NCBI GenBank assembly: GCA_022925895.1
Contig: JAKSYS010000471.1
Span: 1-49,940 of the forward strand
Length of the DNA stretch: 49,940 bases
DNA from: Fragilaria crotonensis
Lineage: Eukaryota; Bacillariophyta; Fragilariophyceae; Fragilariales; Fragilariaceae
Reading direction: 5' to 3'
Part shown: positions 32,387-42,975 of the stretch, piece after piece
Layout: each line of letters opens with the position of its first letter
How positions within the stretch are numbered: position 1 is the first letter of the stretch
Notes under the pieces: model-generated
The model's database searches: none
What the model was told of the DNA's origin: nothing
Seen by the model: only the letters and a program-made list of their open reading frames with translations
Made by a program: the position numbers and the translations under genes

Positions 32387-33706
32387 ATGAAGCAACGGGG
32401 TCATACTCGGCTGATCTCAATGATTAGAATTCTCGTAAGCGTTGGTGTTGCCTTTCTTGGATTATCGCTGGTTATGGTGCATAGGCTGCAAGGATTCAAC
32501 GACAAAATGGGCCACTACAGCCACCTCCACACTGCTTTATCAGCTGACCGAGGAGCATCAACCACAGGCGATTCGCATTGGCCCCACCCTTTTATCCACA
32601 TACTGAACACACGATTTCAGCAAGATCAGCCAAATTTAACGAGCTTGGGCAGGGCTCGTTTGGTCTTGTTTGAAACGTTCTGCTTAAACTCGATTGTTGG
32701 CCAGACAGTCCTCAACAAAGCAAAGGGGATCCCATTTCTTTGGATTCTCAAGGTCGACCCTGAGCTGCATGAGGACCTATTGAGAGATTTAATCGCGCTT
32801 GTCAAACCTTATGATTTTATCTACGTTGTCGCCAGTAATGTTAACTTTGGTGTCGGACAGCGCCAAGGTGGGTGGCGGGGTGGCCAAGCCGGCAGTGACG
32901 TACTTTCGTCAACCTTATATACTGGCGATCGCACTCGTCTGGAACAGGCACATTCAGCACGCGAAACGCGAGCCGTACTCGAGACACGGATAGATGCGGA
33001 TGACGGCCTGCATCTGGAGTACGTTGAACGTCTCCAACATGAGGCGTCGAGGACCCTCAGATGGGATCGTGACCAATCACATCAACGCACTCAGCGATGG
33101 CTTTACCTTTGTTCGCTTCGTAGTCTAGATTGGAACCCAACGCCACAAAACGATAACGTTGATCCACACAACCAGTTCGGAGTCTTTGTTGCCAGGAAGT
33201 CTCCGCATGTGTGCATCACGCCCGGAATAACCCTTGGTGTATCTATTGGAGTTCAGGAATCCGAACTTCCTCGTTACGGGCATTTCGATCTTGTTCAGAA
33301 ATTGCGTTATGGTGGTGCAAAGAAGGCAGTACTGTGTGGTGCGGCGACGCGAAGCAAGTGTTTGCATCTCTTGGCAACCCCGTTCATTGGCGCCGTGCGA
33401 TCTCGAACTCCCACGAGTGCAGGCATGCGGGATGTCTTGCTGGACGATGATAGATTTGAGAAACGTTTACATTCGTTGGTCACCAACAATGCTGCATTGC
33501 TTACTGCAGTGCTGAGGAAGGACTTCCATTGCCGACTCGATGATGTTGTTAGAGCCAACCGATACGTGCAGGCGCACGCCGTCGACATTGCTGCCGACAA
33601 CTTTCGAGGTCAATGCACCAAAGGACACAGCTGTAAGAATTCAACGAAGGAGGCTTTGTTGAGTGTGATAGCAAGGAGTACAAAGGGTGAAGTTGATAAT
33701 GTTTAG
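32387..33706 (+). CDS. Putative rhamnosyltransferase-like type II membrane glycosyltransferase
   Basis: The first ATG in frame is at 32387, giving 439 residues from a single exon. A short basic N-terminus is followed by one hydrophobic helix (about 12-31), giving a Golgi-type type II topology. The lumenal part resembles the Pfam family 'putative rhamnosyl transferase': HILNTRF (71-77), RARLVLFETFCLNSIVGQT (about 89-107), FLWILKVDPEL (about 117-127) and ETRIDADDGLHLEYVERL (about 199-216). The DADD in the last motif fits the metal/nucleotide-sugar-binding DxD of GT-A enzymes. A further conserved-looking segment is DPHNQFGVFVARK. Donor and acceptor sugars are unknown, and the family name is weakly founded. 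It probably acts on cell-wall or secreted glycans. Confidence 0.72.
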   Translation: MKQRGHTRLISMIRILVSVGVAFLGLSLVMVHRLQGFNDKMGHYSHLHTALSADRGASTTGDSHWPHPFIHILNTRFQQDQPNLTSLGRARLVLFETFCLNSIVGQTVLNKAKGIPFLWILKVDPELHEDLLRDLIALVKPYDFIYVVASNVNFGVGQRQGGWRGGQAGSDVLSSTLYTGDRTRLEQAHSARETRAVLETRIDADDGLHLEYVERLQHEASRTLRWDRDQSHQRTQRWLYLCSLRSLDWNPTPQNDNVDPHNQFGVFVARKSPHVCITPGITLGVSIGVQESELPRYGHFDLVQKLRYGGAKKAVLCGAATRSKCLHLLATPFIGAVRSRTPTSAGMRDVLLDDDRFEKRLHSLVTNNAALLTAVLRKDFHCRLDDVVRANRYVQAHAVDIAADNFRGQCTKGHSCKNSTKEALLSVIARSTKGEVDNV

Positions 33707-34306
33707 CAGTCGACGTATGTACAAAGTCGATGGTTTCGGTCGACTGCTCTTCAGTGGGATCCTCTTGATTTAGTTCGACTCGTCTTCTGGTGCAAGCTCT
33801 GAGATAGAACCGTAGTGTATTGGAATGCAATGTGTACTACCGGTTACCGGTAGTACCTACCTCTTACCAGTACCAGTACAAGTAGCTACCTTATAGCTAG
33901 TCGTTAGTAATCTTGTTCATGTACAGTACATGTAGAACGCGCACCAAGTTGGCGTCTGATCTCTCTACCAGGTACCGTATGACATAGTCACAATTCAAAT
34001 GTGGCCCGTACGTGCAGATTTTGACACGATTGCAGGTTGCACGTATTCCGAAAGGACCACGGTTCGTGACACGAGGACGGATCGTATTAACGCCTTTCCT
34101 CCATTTTAATCTCGACCACACGAAAAATGGGATTTGCATCCACGATCCACGACTATCCCCGAATCCAGATTCGTCCAGCGATTTCTTAAAGCGTGTTTGT
34201 AGACGCATTGCAAAACCTCACAGGCAATGTGAATCGTTTCACGACTATTAGAATCTCATCAATCCCAGCCTCTCACTCCCTTGTGAACCTTCAACGGATT
34301 ACACGT
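33707..34306. other. Spacer before the MORN gene
   Basis: GTAC units occur at about 33833-33980. The frame of the MORN protein stays open upstream to 34193, but there is no ATG before 34307. No other gene is seen. Confidence 0.5.
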
Positions 34307-35305
34307 ATGATTCCCGATAGACCCTCTCGATCCCAAAGGGACAAAAGGAGCCACCATCATAATTCGATGAAGAGCCACCACCATCAGAACAGCTTTTGTA
34401 GCAGTGCGGGCAACAAGAACATGTCGATGAAACACCTTTCGATAACAACAACCACAAGAGCAACAACACCCACTCCCATTCGAAAAATATTTTCCGATGG
34501 CGATTACGAAGGCAGCTTAGACGCACAAGGTGATCGTCATGGTTATGGAATCATGAGATTCTCGGAAGGCAACGTTTACGCCGGTGAGTGGGTGAATGAT
34601 GTGATGGAGGGGTTGGGCACTATTGTTTATCCCGACGGTGAGAAATACGCAGGAACCTTTTGGAGGGGGAATTTTCATGGCCGAGGAAAATACGTTTACA
34701 GAAATGGGGATCTCTACGATGGTGAATGGAATAACGATGTCTTTGAAGGGGAAGGGACTTACATTAGTCACACCGGATCAAAGTATAGTGGCATGTGGAA
34801 GGAAGACAAGATGCATGGACGTGGCAAGTATCTCGATGCGTCGGGCAATCTTTATGAAGGCACCTTTTTTCAAGGAAGGTTTCATGGTGCAGGAAAGATG
34901 AAGTACAGCAATGGTGATTACTACGATGGTGAGTTTTACCACGGTAAACGTCATGGCAAAGGGAAGTACATAGACGTTGACGGACCCACGTATATAGGAA
35001 TGTGGTCCGACAACAAGAGAAATGGATTTGGCACCTTAAGAGATGTTATGGGAGGCATATACGAGGGACACTATAATAAGGGAGTGAGAGATGGGCCTGG
35101 AATATATCGGTGGCCTGAAGGTCAACTAGATGTGACGAACTGCACTAACGATGTTAGAGCTGGAATTGGTGTTGGGTGGAGCGGCGATCGAGCGACTGCT
35201 TGGCGAATGGTCGACGGGGAATACGCTGGTGACTTGTCACTTGTAGAGGCACGCCACGTCGTGGAGGCTCTCGGCATAGACCCAGGCGAGGTGAAGAGGT
35301 TGTGA
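34307..35305 (+). CDS. MORN-repeat protein
   Basis: The first ATG in frame gives 332 residues. About 65 N-terminal residues are basic and rich in His, Ser and Thr. Nine consecutive MORN repeats of about 23 residues follow (YEGSLDAQGDRHGYG, YAGEWVNDVMEGLG, YAGTFWRGNFHGRG, YDGEWNNDVFEGEG and so on to YEGHYNKGVRDGPG). The C-terminal 65 residues have no repeats. MORN repeats form elongated beta structures that scaffold proteins and may bind membranes. In plants and protists they occur in PIP kinases, junctional and flagellar proteins. No kinase or other catalytic domain is attached here. The stop lies only 3 nt from the stop of the convergent gene. Confidence 0.92.
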   Translation: MIPDRPSRSQRDKRSHHHNSMKSHHHQNSFCSSAGNKNMSMKHLSITTTTRATTPTPIRKIFSDGDYEGSLDAQGDRHGYGIMRFSEGNVYAGEWVNDVMEGLGTIVYPDGEKYAGTFWRGNFHGRGKYVYRNGDLYDGEWNNDVFEGEGTYISHTGSKYSGMWKEDKMHGRGKYLDASGNLYEGTFFQGRFHGAGKMKYSNGDYYDGEFYHGKRHGKGKYIDVDGPTYIGMWSDNKRNGFGTLRDVMGGIYEGHYNKGVRDGPGIYRWPEGQLDVTNCTNDVRAGIGVGWSGDRATAWRMVDGEYAGDLSLVEARHVVEALGIDPGEVKRL

Positions 35306-35308
35306 CCA

Positions 35309-36118
35309 TCACTTTCGAGCTTGGAGGCCAAGTATCCTCATTCCCGTGATCGCGAGAACGGATCCCAAAAAGCCATTGGCCATCCTAACGATAAACATCA
35401 ATGCCGTCTGGAGCATTGGATATCTACCAAGCTTGTCGATGAAGCGTGGTTCGATAACACCCTGAAGGATTTGATACCTGAGATTGCTAACAAAAGCCAT
35501 GAATGCGCCTGTATAAATGCTGGCATGTACGATGTTGACGTTGCGCGTGACTGCCACGTATGATGGTATGAGGTAAGATCGAAGTGCTATCAAACCGGCA
35601 GTCAATCCATATCCAATGGCACTGGCCACCAAGCCCGCTTGGAAAAGTGAACTCATTGGGGCGAAAAAGGAGAGAAAGCGTTGATGAATTGATGGTTCCG
35701 TCACTCTATCGACAAGAGTAGCCTGAAATACGTTGTTTGGGACGGGAACACCGAAAATCGTAGTATCCGCTGGATGTGCTGAACCTATTCTGTCATCGTT
35801 TAAAGTAGGGGCAACGCGCCACATGGTATAATACTTCCCCACCATTGCAGTTATCACACCTGCCACCACAAAATCTAGTTCTAGAAGCAAGAAATCGCCA
35901 CGGCGGTTCCATTCAGCAGATAGCTGCGTGCCTGCGGCAAGCAAAAGCTCAGCAGCTGACTTCGCAGGGAAAGAGGGATCGGCCTCAATGCGCTGCCGAA
36001 ACCCTGTTGAAATTGAGCTTGTCAACTTGTGAATAGACAACATGCTCAAGGCATCCAGGGGCACCACTAGTCTCGAAATGGAAAACAACAGCAGCCATGA
36101 TGCCTCCCGTATCATCAT
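35309..36118 (-). CDS. RETICULATA-related (DUF3411) plastid membrane protein
   Basis: The ATG pair at 36118/36115 opens a 269-residue frame whose N-terminus (MMIREASWLLLFSISRLVVP) is a likely signal peptide. In-frame codons upstream are probably not used. The body matches RETICULATA-related proteins: RRGDFLLLELDFVVAGVITA and KYYTMWRVAPT, then FQAGLVASAIGYGLTAG and several hydrophobic helices to the C-terminus. In plants these proteins sit in the plastid envelope and influence leaf mesophyll development and amino-acid or metabolite homeostasis. The molecular activity is unknown. Plastid location here is inferred. After the signal peptide comes LDALSML rather than a clear A-F site. Confidence 0.85.
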   Translation of the reverse strand: MMIREASWLLLFSISRLVVPLDALSMLSIHKLTSSISTGFRQRIEADPSFPAKSAAELLLAAGTQLSAEWNRRGDFLLLELDFVVAGVITAMVGKYYTMWRVAPTLNDDRIGSAHPADTTIFGVPVPNNVFQATLVDRVTEPSIHQRFLSFFAPMSSLFQAGLVASAIGYGLTAGLIALRSYLIPSYVAVTRNVNIVHASIYTGAFMAFVSNLRYQILQGVIEPRFIDKLGRYPMLQTALMFIVRMANGFLGSVLAITGMRILGLQARK

Positions 36119-36458
36119 TTTTATGGGTAATACGGTACTTGCTTGTCGTTGCGACTTAATCGATTCTCGGCCCTCTTGCCTCCAGATGAACATGCTAGAA
36201 ACTGTAGTCAAGCTTTCTCTGTGTGGTCATTCATGTCTCTTGCGAACCCCGAGTTACTGAAAATTGAAATGCATGGCTGAGGATCTCGTACTGATCTATC
36301 TCGTCAGTATTTTAGTGTATGTAAAGTACTTACAATTCAATGCATACATCTCATTGCACAGTACGTGACGTGTTAGGATATCGGCACCATTGGTGTACTG
36401 TATCATACCGTCTACAGTACATCTCACGGTCTATGAGATTATAAATGCATACTACTAA

Positions 36459-37824
36459 TGTCTAAACGCCCGGGGGGGTATCTTTAATTAAAGACAAATC
36501 TGTCTTTATTTAAAGATGGCCATTTTCGTACGTTTTGCAAGACGGTCAATGTACGTTCGATACCACCATCAACACGAAATTTGACATTGACAATGGCCGA
36601 TTGCCGTCATCAATATCTTGACACATCTACACTAATGATCATAATGTAACATTTAGAACCTATTGATTGTTCACCATGGCAGGAGGCTAGGTGTGTATGA
36701 AAGTCTAGCTTTCCAGAAAATCATCATTCTCGTGGTGCAGTCCTAAACAGGCTTTCATCGGACAGGAAGTACGACCATGTTGACAAGAAGAACTGGCAGA
36801 CTTGGCATTGTTGGCCTGAAAGACAGACAAAGAAGGCAGGGCACTGTCCACTAGCAATTCCCTGCTTCCTCCTCTTTGATCCCAAGCGACAGAAAGTCCC
36901 ACTGCTTGGATCCCCAACTCAAGCTTTTGCATTCGTGCTTCGCTCCTTGATTGACAACCACGCAATGCATGCAACCAGCAATGATTGCAACCTCACCTCT
37001 GTCTGAACAGAAGCACAAGTATCATGTTCTCCGTCATCAGATGGGACTGCTGGCGGCAAAGTCAGCATGACATGTCTAAGCAGAGCAAAGGTAGTGAGAA
37101 CTCAGGATTCGAAGTAATTTGGAGCTCGACAAAATTACCGAACATTGCACTCAATGTCAGCGCCATAACACTGCAATGAATGAACATTTGAGATTGGCCT
37201 CCATAGAAACCTACTCTCAAGAGAACTTCCATGACAAGTGTTGCTCACCATTTGAATCAATGCATCAGGGCGAAGATGATGAATTCGATGCGTTGATTGA
37301 GGTCTCAAATGAAATGATCTTACGTAGCCTCCGTAGGGCATGTACCAAAAAATATTGTTCCACATCACCTTCATTTGCAGTCTCTAACTCACGAAGAATT
37401 GAAACTTAGAGATAGTCATCCGTTGCATACCTTCACTTCAGAGAACGTCCAAGACATTTCTTGCGGACCGTTTTGAGTCAATTGGAGTGGACGATGATGA
37501 AAAGAATGCGGCAAATAAGGCCTCAAACGATCTGACCTTGTGTAGAGTGCGTAGGCATGTACTGAAAACGTGTTATTTTTTGACCCCCAAAAACTCGCCA
37601 AAAAGGGGCTCTAGTTTTCCTTTCTAAAACATAAACCAGGAACTGTCGCTAACTAAGAAACACCCATTTGGCCCACGGGGTTTAACTCAATGGAGAACAC
37701 TTTGGCCGTCTTAATTTTTGTCAAAAACGAAAAATGAAGAAGTTGAGTAAGGGTCGAAATTGATCTTTAATTAAAGATTTCACCAGTGAGCGATCTTTAA
37801 TTAAAGATTTCGGGCGTTTAGACA
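36459..37824. mobile_element. Non-autonomous DNA transposon with TGTCTAAACGCCCG ends
   Basis: Inverted ends TGTCTAAACGCCCG at 36459-36472 and its complement at 37811-37824 are flanked by CTAA on both sides (36455-36458, 37825-37828). Inside each end lies the palindrome ATCTTTAATTAAAGAT or a near copy (one on the left, two on the right). The internal 1.3 kb has no long gene. Two related segments (about 37213-37345 and 37440-37560) look like a diverged duplication. The 4-bp duplication does not settle the superfamily. Shifting the end by one base would give a 3-bp TAA duplication and PIF/Harbinger, but with one terminal mismatch. Confidence 0.78.
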
Positions 37825-38191
37825 CTAAGGGCCACCCTTATGAGATTTTTTTTGACAGATACAGAAACGTTTCTGTTTCTGTTACTCAAAATTACCACCC
37901 TTGTGAGCAGAAAACGAGTTACGGGAAAAAGTTCTTTTCTGTTTGGATGCGCCCCATATCCCAAATCCAATCAGATACCACTTCGGTTTCTGATCGTGCA
38001 ACAGAAACCATTTTGGAAAAACAGAAACCGAATAAACATCAATGGGATTCGAGATTCCCTCGGATACCGTCATATTTTGCGCGATATCACTGTAGTAGTG
38101 TACAAAGTAATTTAAATCCATCACACATCGGCACATCGGAGATCATTTCATTTGATTGTACACTTGAGCGCCATCATCGTTTCCAAGAACA

Positions 38192-40005
38192 ATGTCAAGT
38201 CCATTTGATAGATTCTCGACCTCAAATTGGTTCAGCATAACTGATTGGAGCAGTAGTAGTACATCTGCTACTGCTGGTGCGGGAACGCAAGATGCCGAAT
38301 TCTCGATGAAACGGGCGCGCGCAAACGACTACGATGACGAAGTTCTGGTCATTATTGCATTGGCGGGAAATTGTAATGATGAACAAGATGACGATGCTGA
38401 GCCTACCATAGAGCTCCAGTACAATGATTGCAACACCCCCATCAAACGAAGAAGGATATCGAGGAATGGATATGCAAGATGGCCGAACCCTGACGGTTCC
38501 TATATCAGACTCGTTCCACGGAATTCATATTGGTACAAAGCGTACATTGAGTATCCAGATCGAGAGGACAAGACTTTCCATAAGAAATTCCGCCTCAGAT
38601 TTCGCGTCCCCTATGCTGAGTTTGAAGAGCTTGCTGCATCATTGGAACACGTTGATTGTTTCAGTCGTTGGCACGATGGACCAATCAATGCCTCACGAGT
38701 CAGATCAGCGCCAATTTCATTGCTTGTATTAACTTCACTTCGATACATGGGGCGCGGACTGACATTTGACGACGTGGAAGAGGGTAGTTGGATCAACGCC
38801 GAAGTCATCCGAGTGTTCTTCCACATATTTACACAATACGGGGCACAGTATTGTATGACAAGTACGTTCGTTCCCCGGAGACTCATGCCGATGCTCAATC
38901 ACACACAGGGAGTACCAACTTGCAGGTTTCCCAGGTGCTGTTGGTTCAACAGATGCAACACACGTATTGATTGAGCGTTTGGAGTGCCGCTTTCGCAATC
39001 ACATATTGGCTTCAAAATGGCACATACTGCCAGAACGTATAATGTGACGGTAAATCATCGTCGGCGAATCTTGACGTCGACAAAGGCCATCCGGCAAGGT
39101 GGAACGACAAAACACTTGCCACATTTGATGACTTCATGCAAAAGATAAATGATGGCACCATTTTGGATGATGTCTGTTTTGAATTATATGACTTTGACGA
39201 CGACGACCCTGGTGAAGTGATCAAGCGAACTTACCGTGGTGCATGGCTACTGGTAGACAATGGCTACCACTCTTGGGCAACTACAGTCCCTCCGATAAAA
39301 ACAACGAACAAAAAAAGTGAAATTAGATTTTCTTCCTGGCTGGAATCGATGCGGAAAGACGTGGAGTGCACGTTCGGGATATTGAAAGGCAGATGGCGTA
39401 TTCTCAAATCGGGAATAAGAGTATCGGGAACTGAGTGTCCAGACAATATCTTTTTGACGTGCTGTGCCTTGCACAACAAGCTTCTGGAGGTTGACGGACT
39501 TGACAAGGAATGGAGGAATGGAGTTTCGAGTGATTGGGAGGGCATCATTGGGGAGATGTCAGTTGCCGACGGCACTGCTGCTGGGACTACTGCAGCAGCC
39601 ACCAGCACAGCAAGAAACGACAATGGTACTCCTACGATGGCGGCAACTAGGAATAGTACTGATGGCGGTAGTGGTGACAACGCCAGTTCTACGGAGAGCA
39701 GCAACACACTGCCTAATGCAATCCACCGTCTGCTGAATCCAGCCGTCGCACGACATGATGGTAATAGTACAAGTGCTTGTACTACTACTGCTGGTGACGA
39801 AACAGCGCAGGAGCAGACAATGGAACAGCTCGATGGTGGACCAGCAGCAGTGCGAACTGTGGGTGGTGTTCACATTGTTAGACACCTAAGTTTGCCCTTC
39901 TTCCGATCGAAGTTGGTTCGCCATTTTGATATCGCATTCAAGAGGAATGAGGTGCAATGGCCTCGTCACTTGAAACGAAAGAACCCACCAGCTGCAAATT
40001 TGTAG
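38192..40005 (+). pseudogene. PIF/Harbinger DDE transposase of copy 2, broken
   Basis: From the ATG at 38192 the frame encodes an acidic N-terminus, a basic nuclear-signal-like KRRRISRNG, and the motif YAEFEELAASLEHVDCFSRW that precedes the nuclease fold of Harbinger transposases. The frame is lost near 38920. The first Asp lies in another frame (GAVGSTDATHVLIER, about 38937-38981). A further frame change near 39060-39130 restores the frame that carries the second Asp (WLLVDNGYHSW, about 39245-39277) and the Glu of MRKDVECTFGILKGRWRIL (about 39349-39405), then CCALHNKLL. The C-terminal 130 residues are Thr/Ala/Gly-rich. All three acids are preserved. Confidence 0.85.
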
Positions 40006-40164
40006 TACAGCTTCAGAAGCCCACTCGGATTACGCAGTCGACATCGATGCTCTTCTTACTTGATAATATATTTAGTACTATATATACTATGATCCTACTA
40101 GTAGTACTTATAAGTACTTGCTTGATCATCGTCCTCTCGCGTATGCAATACTACTAGGAAGCTG

Positions 40165-41795
40165 CTACATTGTCGGCGACATCGTTGTTGTCGTCGCCAC
40201 CATTGATCCTGGAGTTGCAATTAGGGTTGCGGTAAAAACGCTAGTACTTGCAGCTGGCGAAGAAATAGTCAAGTCCACCAGAACATTGTTGTAAAGTTTG
40301 TGAAAGCCTTCCTTGGTGCTTCGTGGAGAACTCGCAACTGCGATGGCCTGCTGTTTGAGCTGGAGTGTCTTTGACGCAGCATCAATAATTGATTGCTCCG
40401 ACTGCAAGAGCTCGTCAAGTGCACTTCCAAGCTCTCGATGAAGTACTTTGAGATCCTTCATGTAAACAGCCCGATCAGGGTCATCGCTGCTTGTATTCAT
40501 GATCATAAATTTCAACTCCTCGATAAGTACTTTTTTCCCGGCCACCTTGCTTGTGTGCATGGCCACAATCCGATCGCTCAAGTCACTACGCTCACGGTTG
40601 TTGATCACAATTTTTGATTGAGCCATTGCAGCAATCTGGAGTTGTTGGTTAATAGTATAGTCGTTGCTGGCACTGGTGCCTTGCTGATTGCCAGAACGGT
40701 GCATCGAACTGTCGGTAGCACTGCCAGCCTCTTGCTTCACTTCAACCTTCTTGTTCAATTTCTTCTCCTCGGTTGTGCTTCTCTTCCTCTTTGAGACGGA
40801 TACGCTGCCTGACGAGTCTTGCCCACCGCTTGTGCAATTGTTGCCTTTGGCTGTGTCATGATCAGATGCGATTGGAAGTGCCTCATATCCGGGTGAACAA
40901 TCGGACCAAGCAACGCAAAGACCAAAATCCAGGAAACACATAATTGACCGGCATCAACAAAGCAGCATCAGCAGAGGAAGCAACAGCAACGGCTTCCTCT
41001 GTATATCCCAAGTCAGCACTCGCATTGGCTGTTTCCTGATTGCACAAATCAACGCTGGCATCGCCTGCAGAAGCTCTCGTTTGCCCTCCCCTCACCCACC
41101 TTGTTGTTCTTTTTGTTGTTCCGGCTACTATTTGCGGTCGTGGACGATGCTCTTGGCGACAATGCCACGTACATTTTCTGTCGTACGTACAGAAAGTAGT
41201 CCTCAATGCACATTCCTGACGGAAGAAGGCCAGTCGATGCGTAGCTCTTGTACGGACTGTCATGACGAAGAACGACAGCTAATGCTTTCTTGCAATTCTT
41301 GAGGATGTCTTTTGAGCGAATAAGGAGCGTCCTTCCCTTGATGCCAGAATCAAACGCCTTGTCAGTCAATCCTGATGCCAACATGGTTGACAATTTCAAT
41401 CCATTGGTACCTCCAACAACAATTTTCTTGTCCTCCCCAAGACAATGAAGCTCGGGTTTCATCACAAGGACCAATCCTGTCGGTGTTGGTGATCGCAGCA
41501 AATTCTCTCCTCCTCCTCCTCTGCCAACAGATGCACCAACCACACTGTTCTGTAGGAACTCTTCATTGTAAAGCCCTGCAAATATGCCAAGTCCTCTGAC
41601 AAGCTGATCTGCCAAACCAATGGAATCGCTGTCAGTAGGGTCGCCAAAATAATGCTCCTCCATTTGATTCTCCATAGTGGCACTTGTCATCGCGTCACTC
41701 ATACAGCAAGCTTCATATGCCACAAAGCCTGCAAATCCCTGAAGTTCTTTGAGAACTTTAGCACTACCACTGAACTTGGTGGTACTCATAGCCAT
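40165..41795 (-). pseudogene. Accessory protein of Harbinger copy 2, not Myb-like, frameshifted
   Basis: The likely start is the ATG at 41795 (MAMSTTKFSG). The first 250 residues contain KVLKELQGFAGFVAYEACC, a Gly-rich loop and GIKGRTLLIRSKDILKNCKK, none of which I recognise. Near 41090 the frame changes to an Ala/Ser-rich stretch, and near 40930 it changes again. The last 240 residues carry a basic KRKRSTTEEKKLNKKVEVK segment and a long Gln/Leu/Glu-rich helix (about 40590-40330) that should form a coiled coil. Its place and orientation are those of the Myb-like partner in other Harbinger elements, but no SANT/Myb motif is visible. The coiled coil resembles the C-terminal helices of some SANT-type partners, so a very diverged relative is possible. 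Confidence 0.6.
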
Positions 41796-42059
41796 GACGA
41801 TGATGATGTGTTGGTCTTGAGGTGTGTGTGTGACTGTGGTGTTGTGATGAATTTGGATTGCGCGCCGCCCATGATGTGTGTTTCGAGGTATGCGAATGGA
41901 GATGACTCGCTCGACTAAGTTTTGACTCGTACGACTACTGTGTATGTGTTTCTGCAAAGTGCTTTTCTCACAAGGGTGCATCAGCACAAAAAAAAAAAAA
42001 AGTCAAAAACAGAAATGTTTCTGTTTCTGCGGAAAAAAATCTCATAAGGGTGGCCCTAA

Positions 42060-42975
42060 TAGTCGTACTCCGAGTATTGCACAAAATTTATTCATTCAAT
42101 AGACAACTTCAGCACGATCATTGGTGCGGGAGCCTCCATCTTGATATAGACGTTATTTCATATGATTCTATACGGATCTGTATGAATCAGGGATTGGAAG
42201 TAAATAACCACCGGTACCGGTAACCAAATACCGATGGTATTATACTGTACCACTACTGTGATTTTTAAAATGCCCAATAACTGGTTACCTGCGAGTTGCA
42301 ATATACCAACCAGTAACCAAGACCCTTGGTTATTTTCTACTGAGTTTAGTCGGTAGTATTTTGAATTCCGGTGTTCGGGAATACCAGTCGGAATTTCCAT
42401 AAATGTTCTGTCCTGCATCAGTGTGTTTACGGTTCATTTCTGTACTGTAGTACTGAAGTTTACTGTTACTGTAGTGTTTTTACTACCATTATACCTACCG
42501 GACGAAACCAATGGAACCGAGTATGCATAAGTACTGCGATTCGAAAAATGAAGAGAAGTATATTCATACCGGACTGAAGGATTTTTTCAATACCAAAATA
42601 CCTCCCAGTGCAACAGCGCAATACCATTCTACCTACTGGAGGACTGTAATACCAGATTCAACGTGGGACAGTATTATTTTTCCAATCCCTGGTATGAATA
42701 CTTAACGTCAACATGATGACGTCAAGTTTACGTCATAGGTGTCGGACTGAGATCTCACACTCCAAAACTGCAACGGACCTTTGCCATTTTGATCATTTCC
42801 GTCGACGTCGATTTGAGTTGCCTTGTTGGCGCTCACAACCAAGGTGCACTATACGAGTACTCAGGACTCAGCACTCAGGACTCTGGAGTACTGTAGTAGG
42901 CTTTTCAATATAATTGTTCTGTCAGTGCTTTGAGCGAAACTTCCCCTTGCTCTGCATCGATTAATTTGCCTGATT
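42060..42975. other. Spacer upstream of the UAA-family transporter
   Basis: It holds no gene. It is rich in GGTAC/CAGTA/ATACC words between 42200 and 42690 and has a short CAGGACTCAG direct repeat near 42865. A CRE-type cluster is listed separately. Confidence 0.5.
42705..42735. promoter_or_regulatory. Three CRE/bZIP-type sites upstream of the UAA transporter
   Basis: ACGTCA at 42705-42710, palindromic TGACGTCA at 42717-42724 and TTACGTCA at 42728-42735 lie within 31 bp, about 240-270 bp upstream of the transporter ATG. Confidence 0.5.

Larger units (their letters stand above)
37829..42056. mobile_element. PIF/Harbinger DNA transposon, copy 2 (unrelated ends)
   Basis: The ends are perfect inverted repeats of 24 bp starting GGGCCACCCTTATGAGATTT, flanked by TAA at 37826-37828 and 42057-42059. 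Similarity continues less perfectly (AGAAACRTTTCTGTTT hairpin) for about 50 bp. As in copy 1, a second, inner terminal-like motif is present (ACCACCCTTGTGAGCAG near 37896 and GCACCCTTGTGAGAAA near 41965). The transposase is on the plus strand and an accessory protein gene on the minus strand, ending tail to tail. Both are broken. The left TAA is part of the CTAA flank of the neighbouring element. Confidence 0.92.

Noticed and set aside
36705-37409. Two 89-96-codon open frames inside the non-autonomous element
   Set aside because: They show no family similarity, and the two related internal segments do not share a conserved frame.
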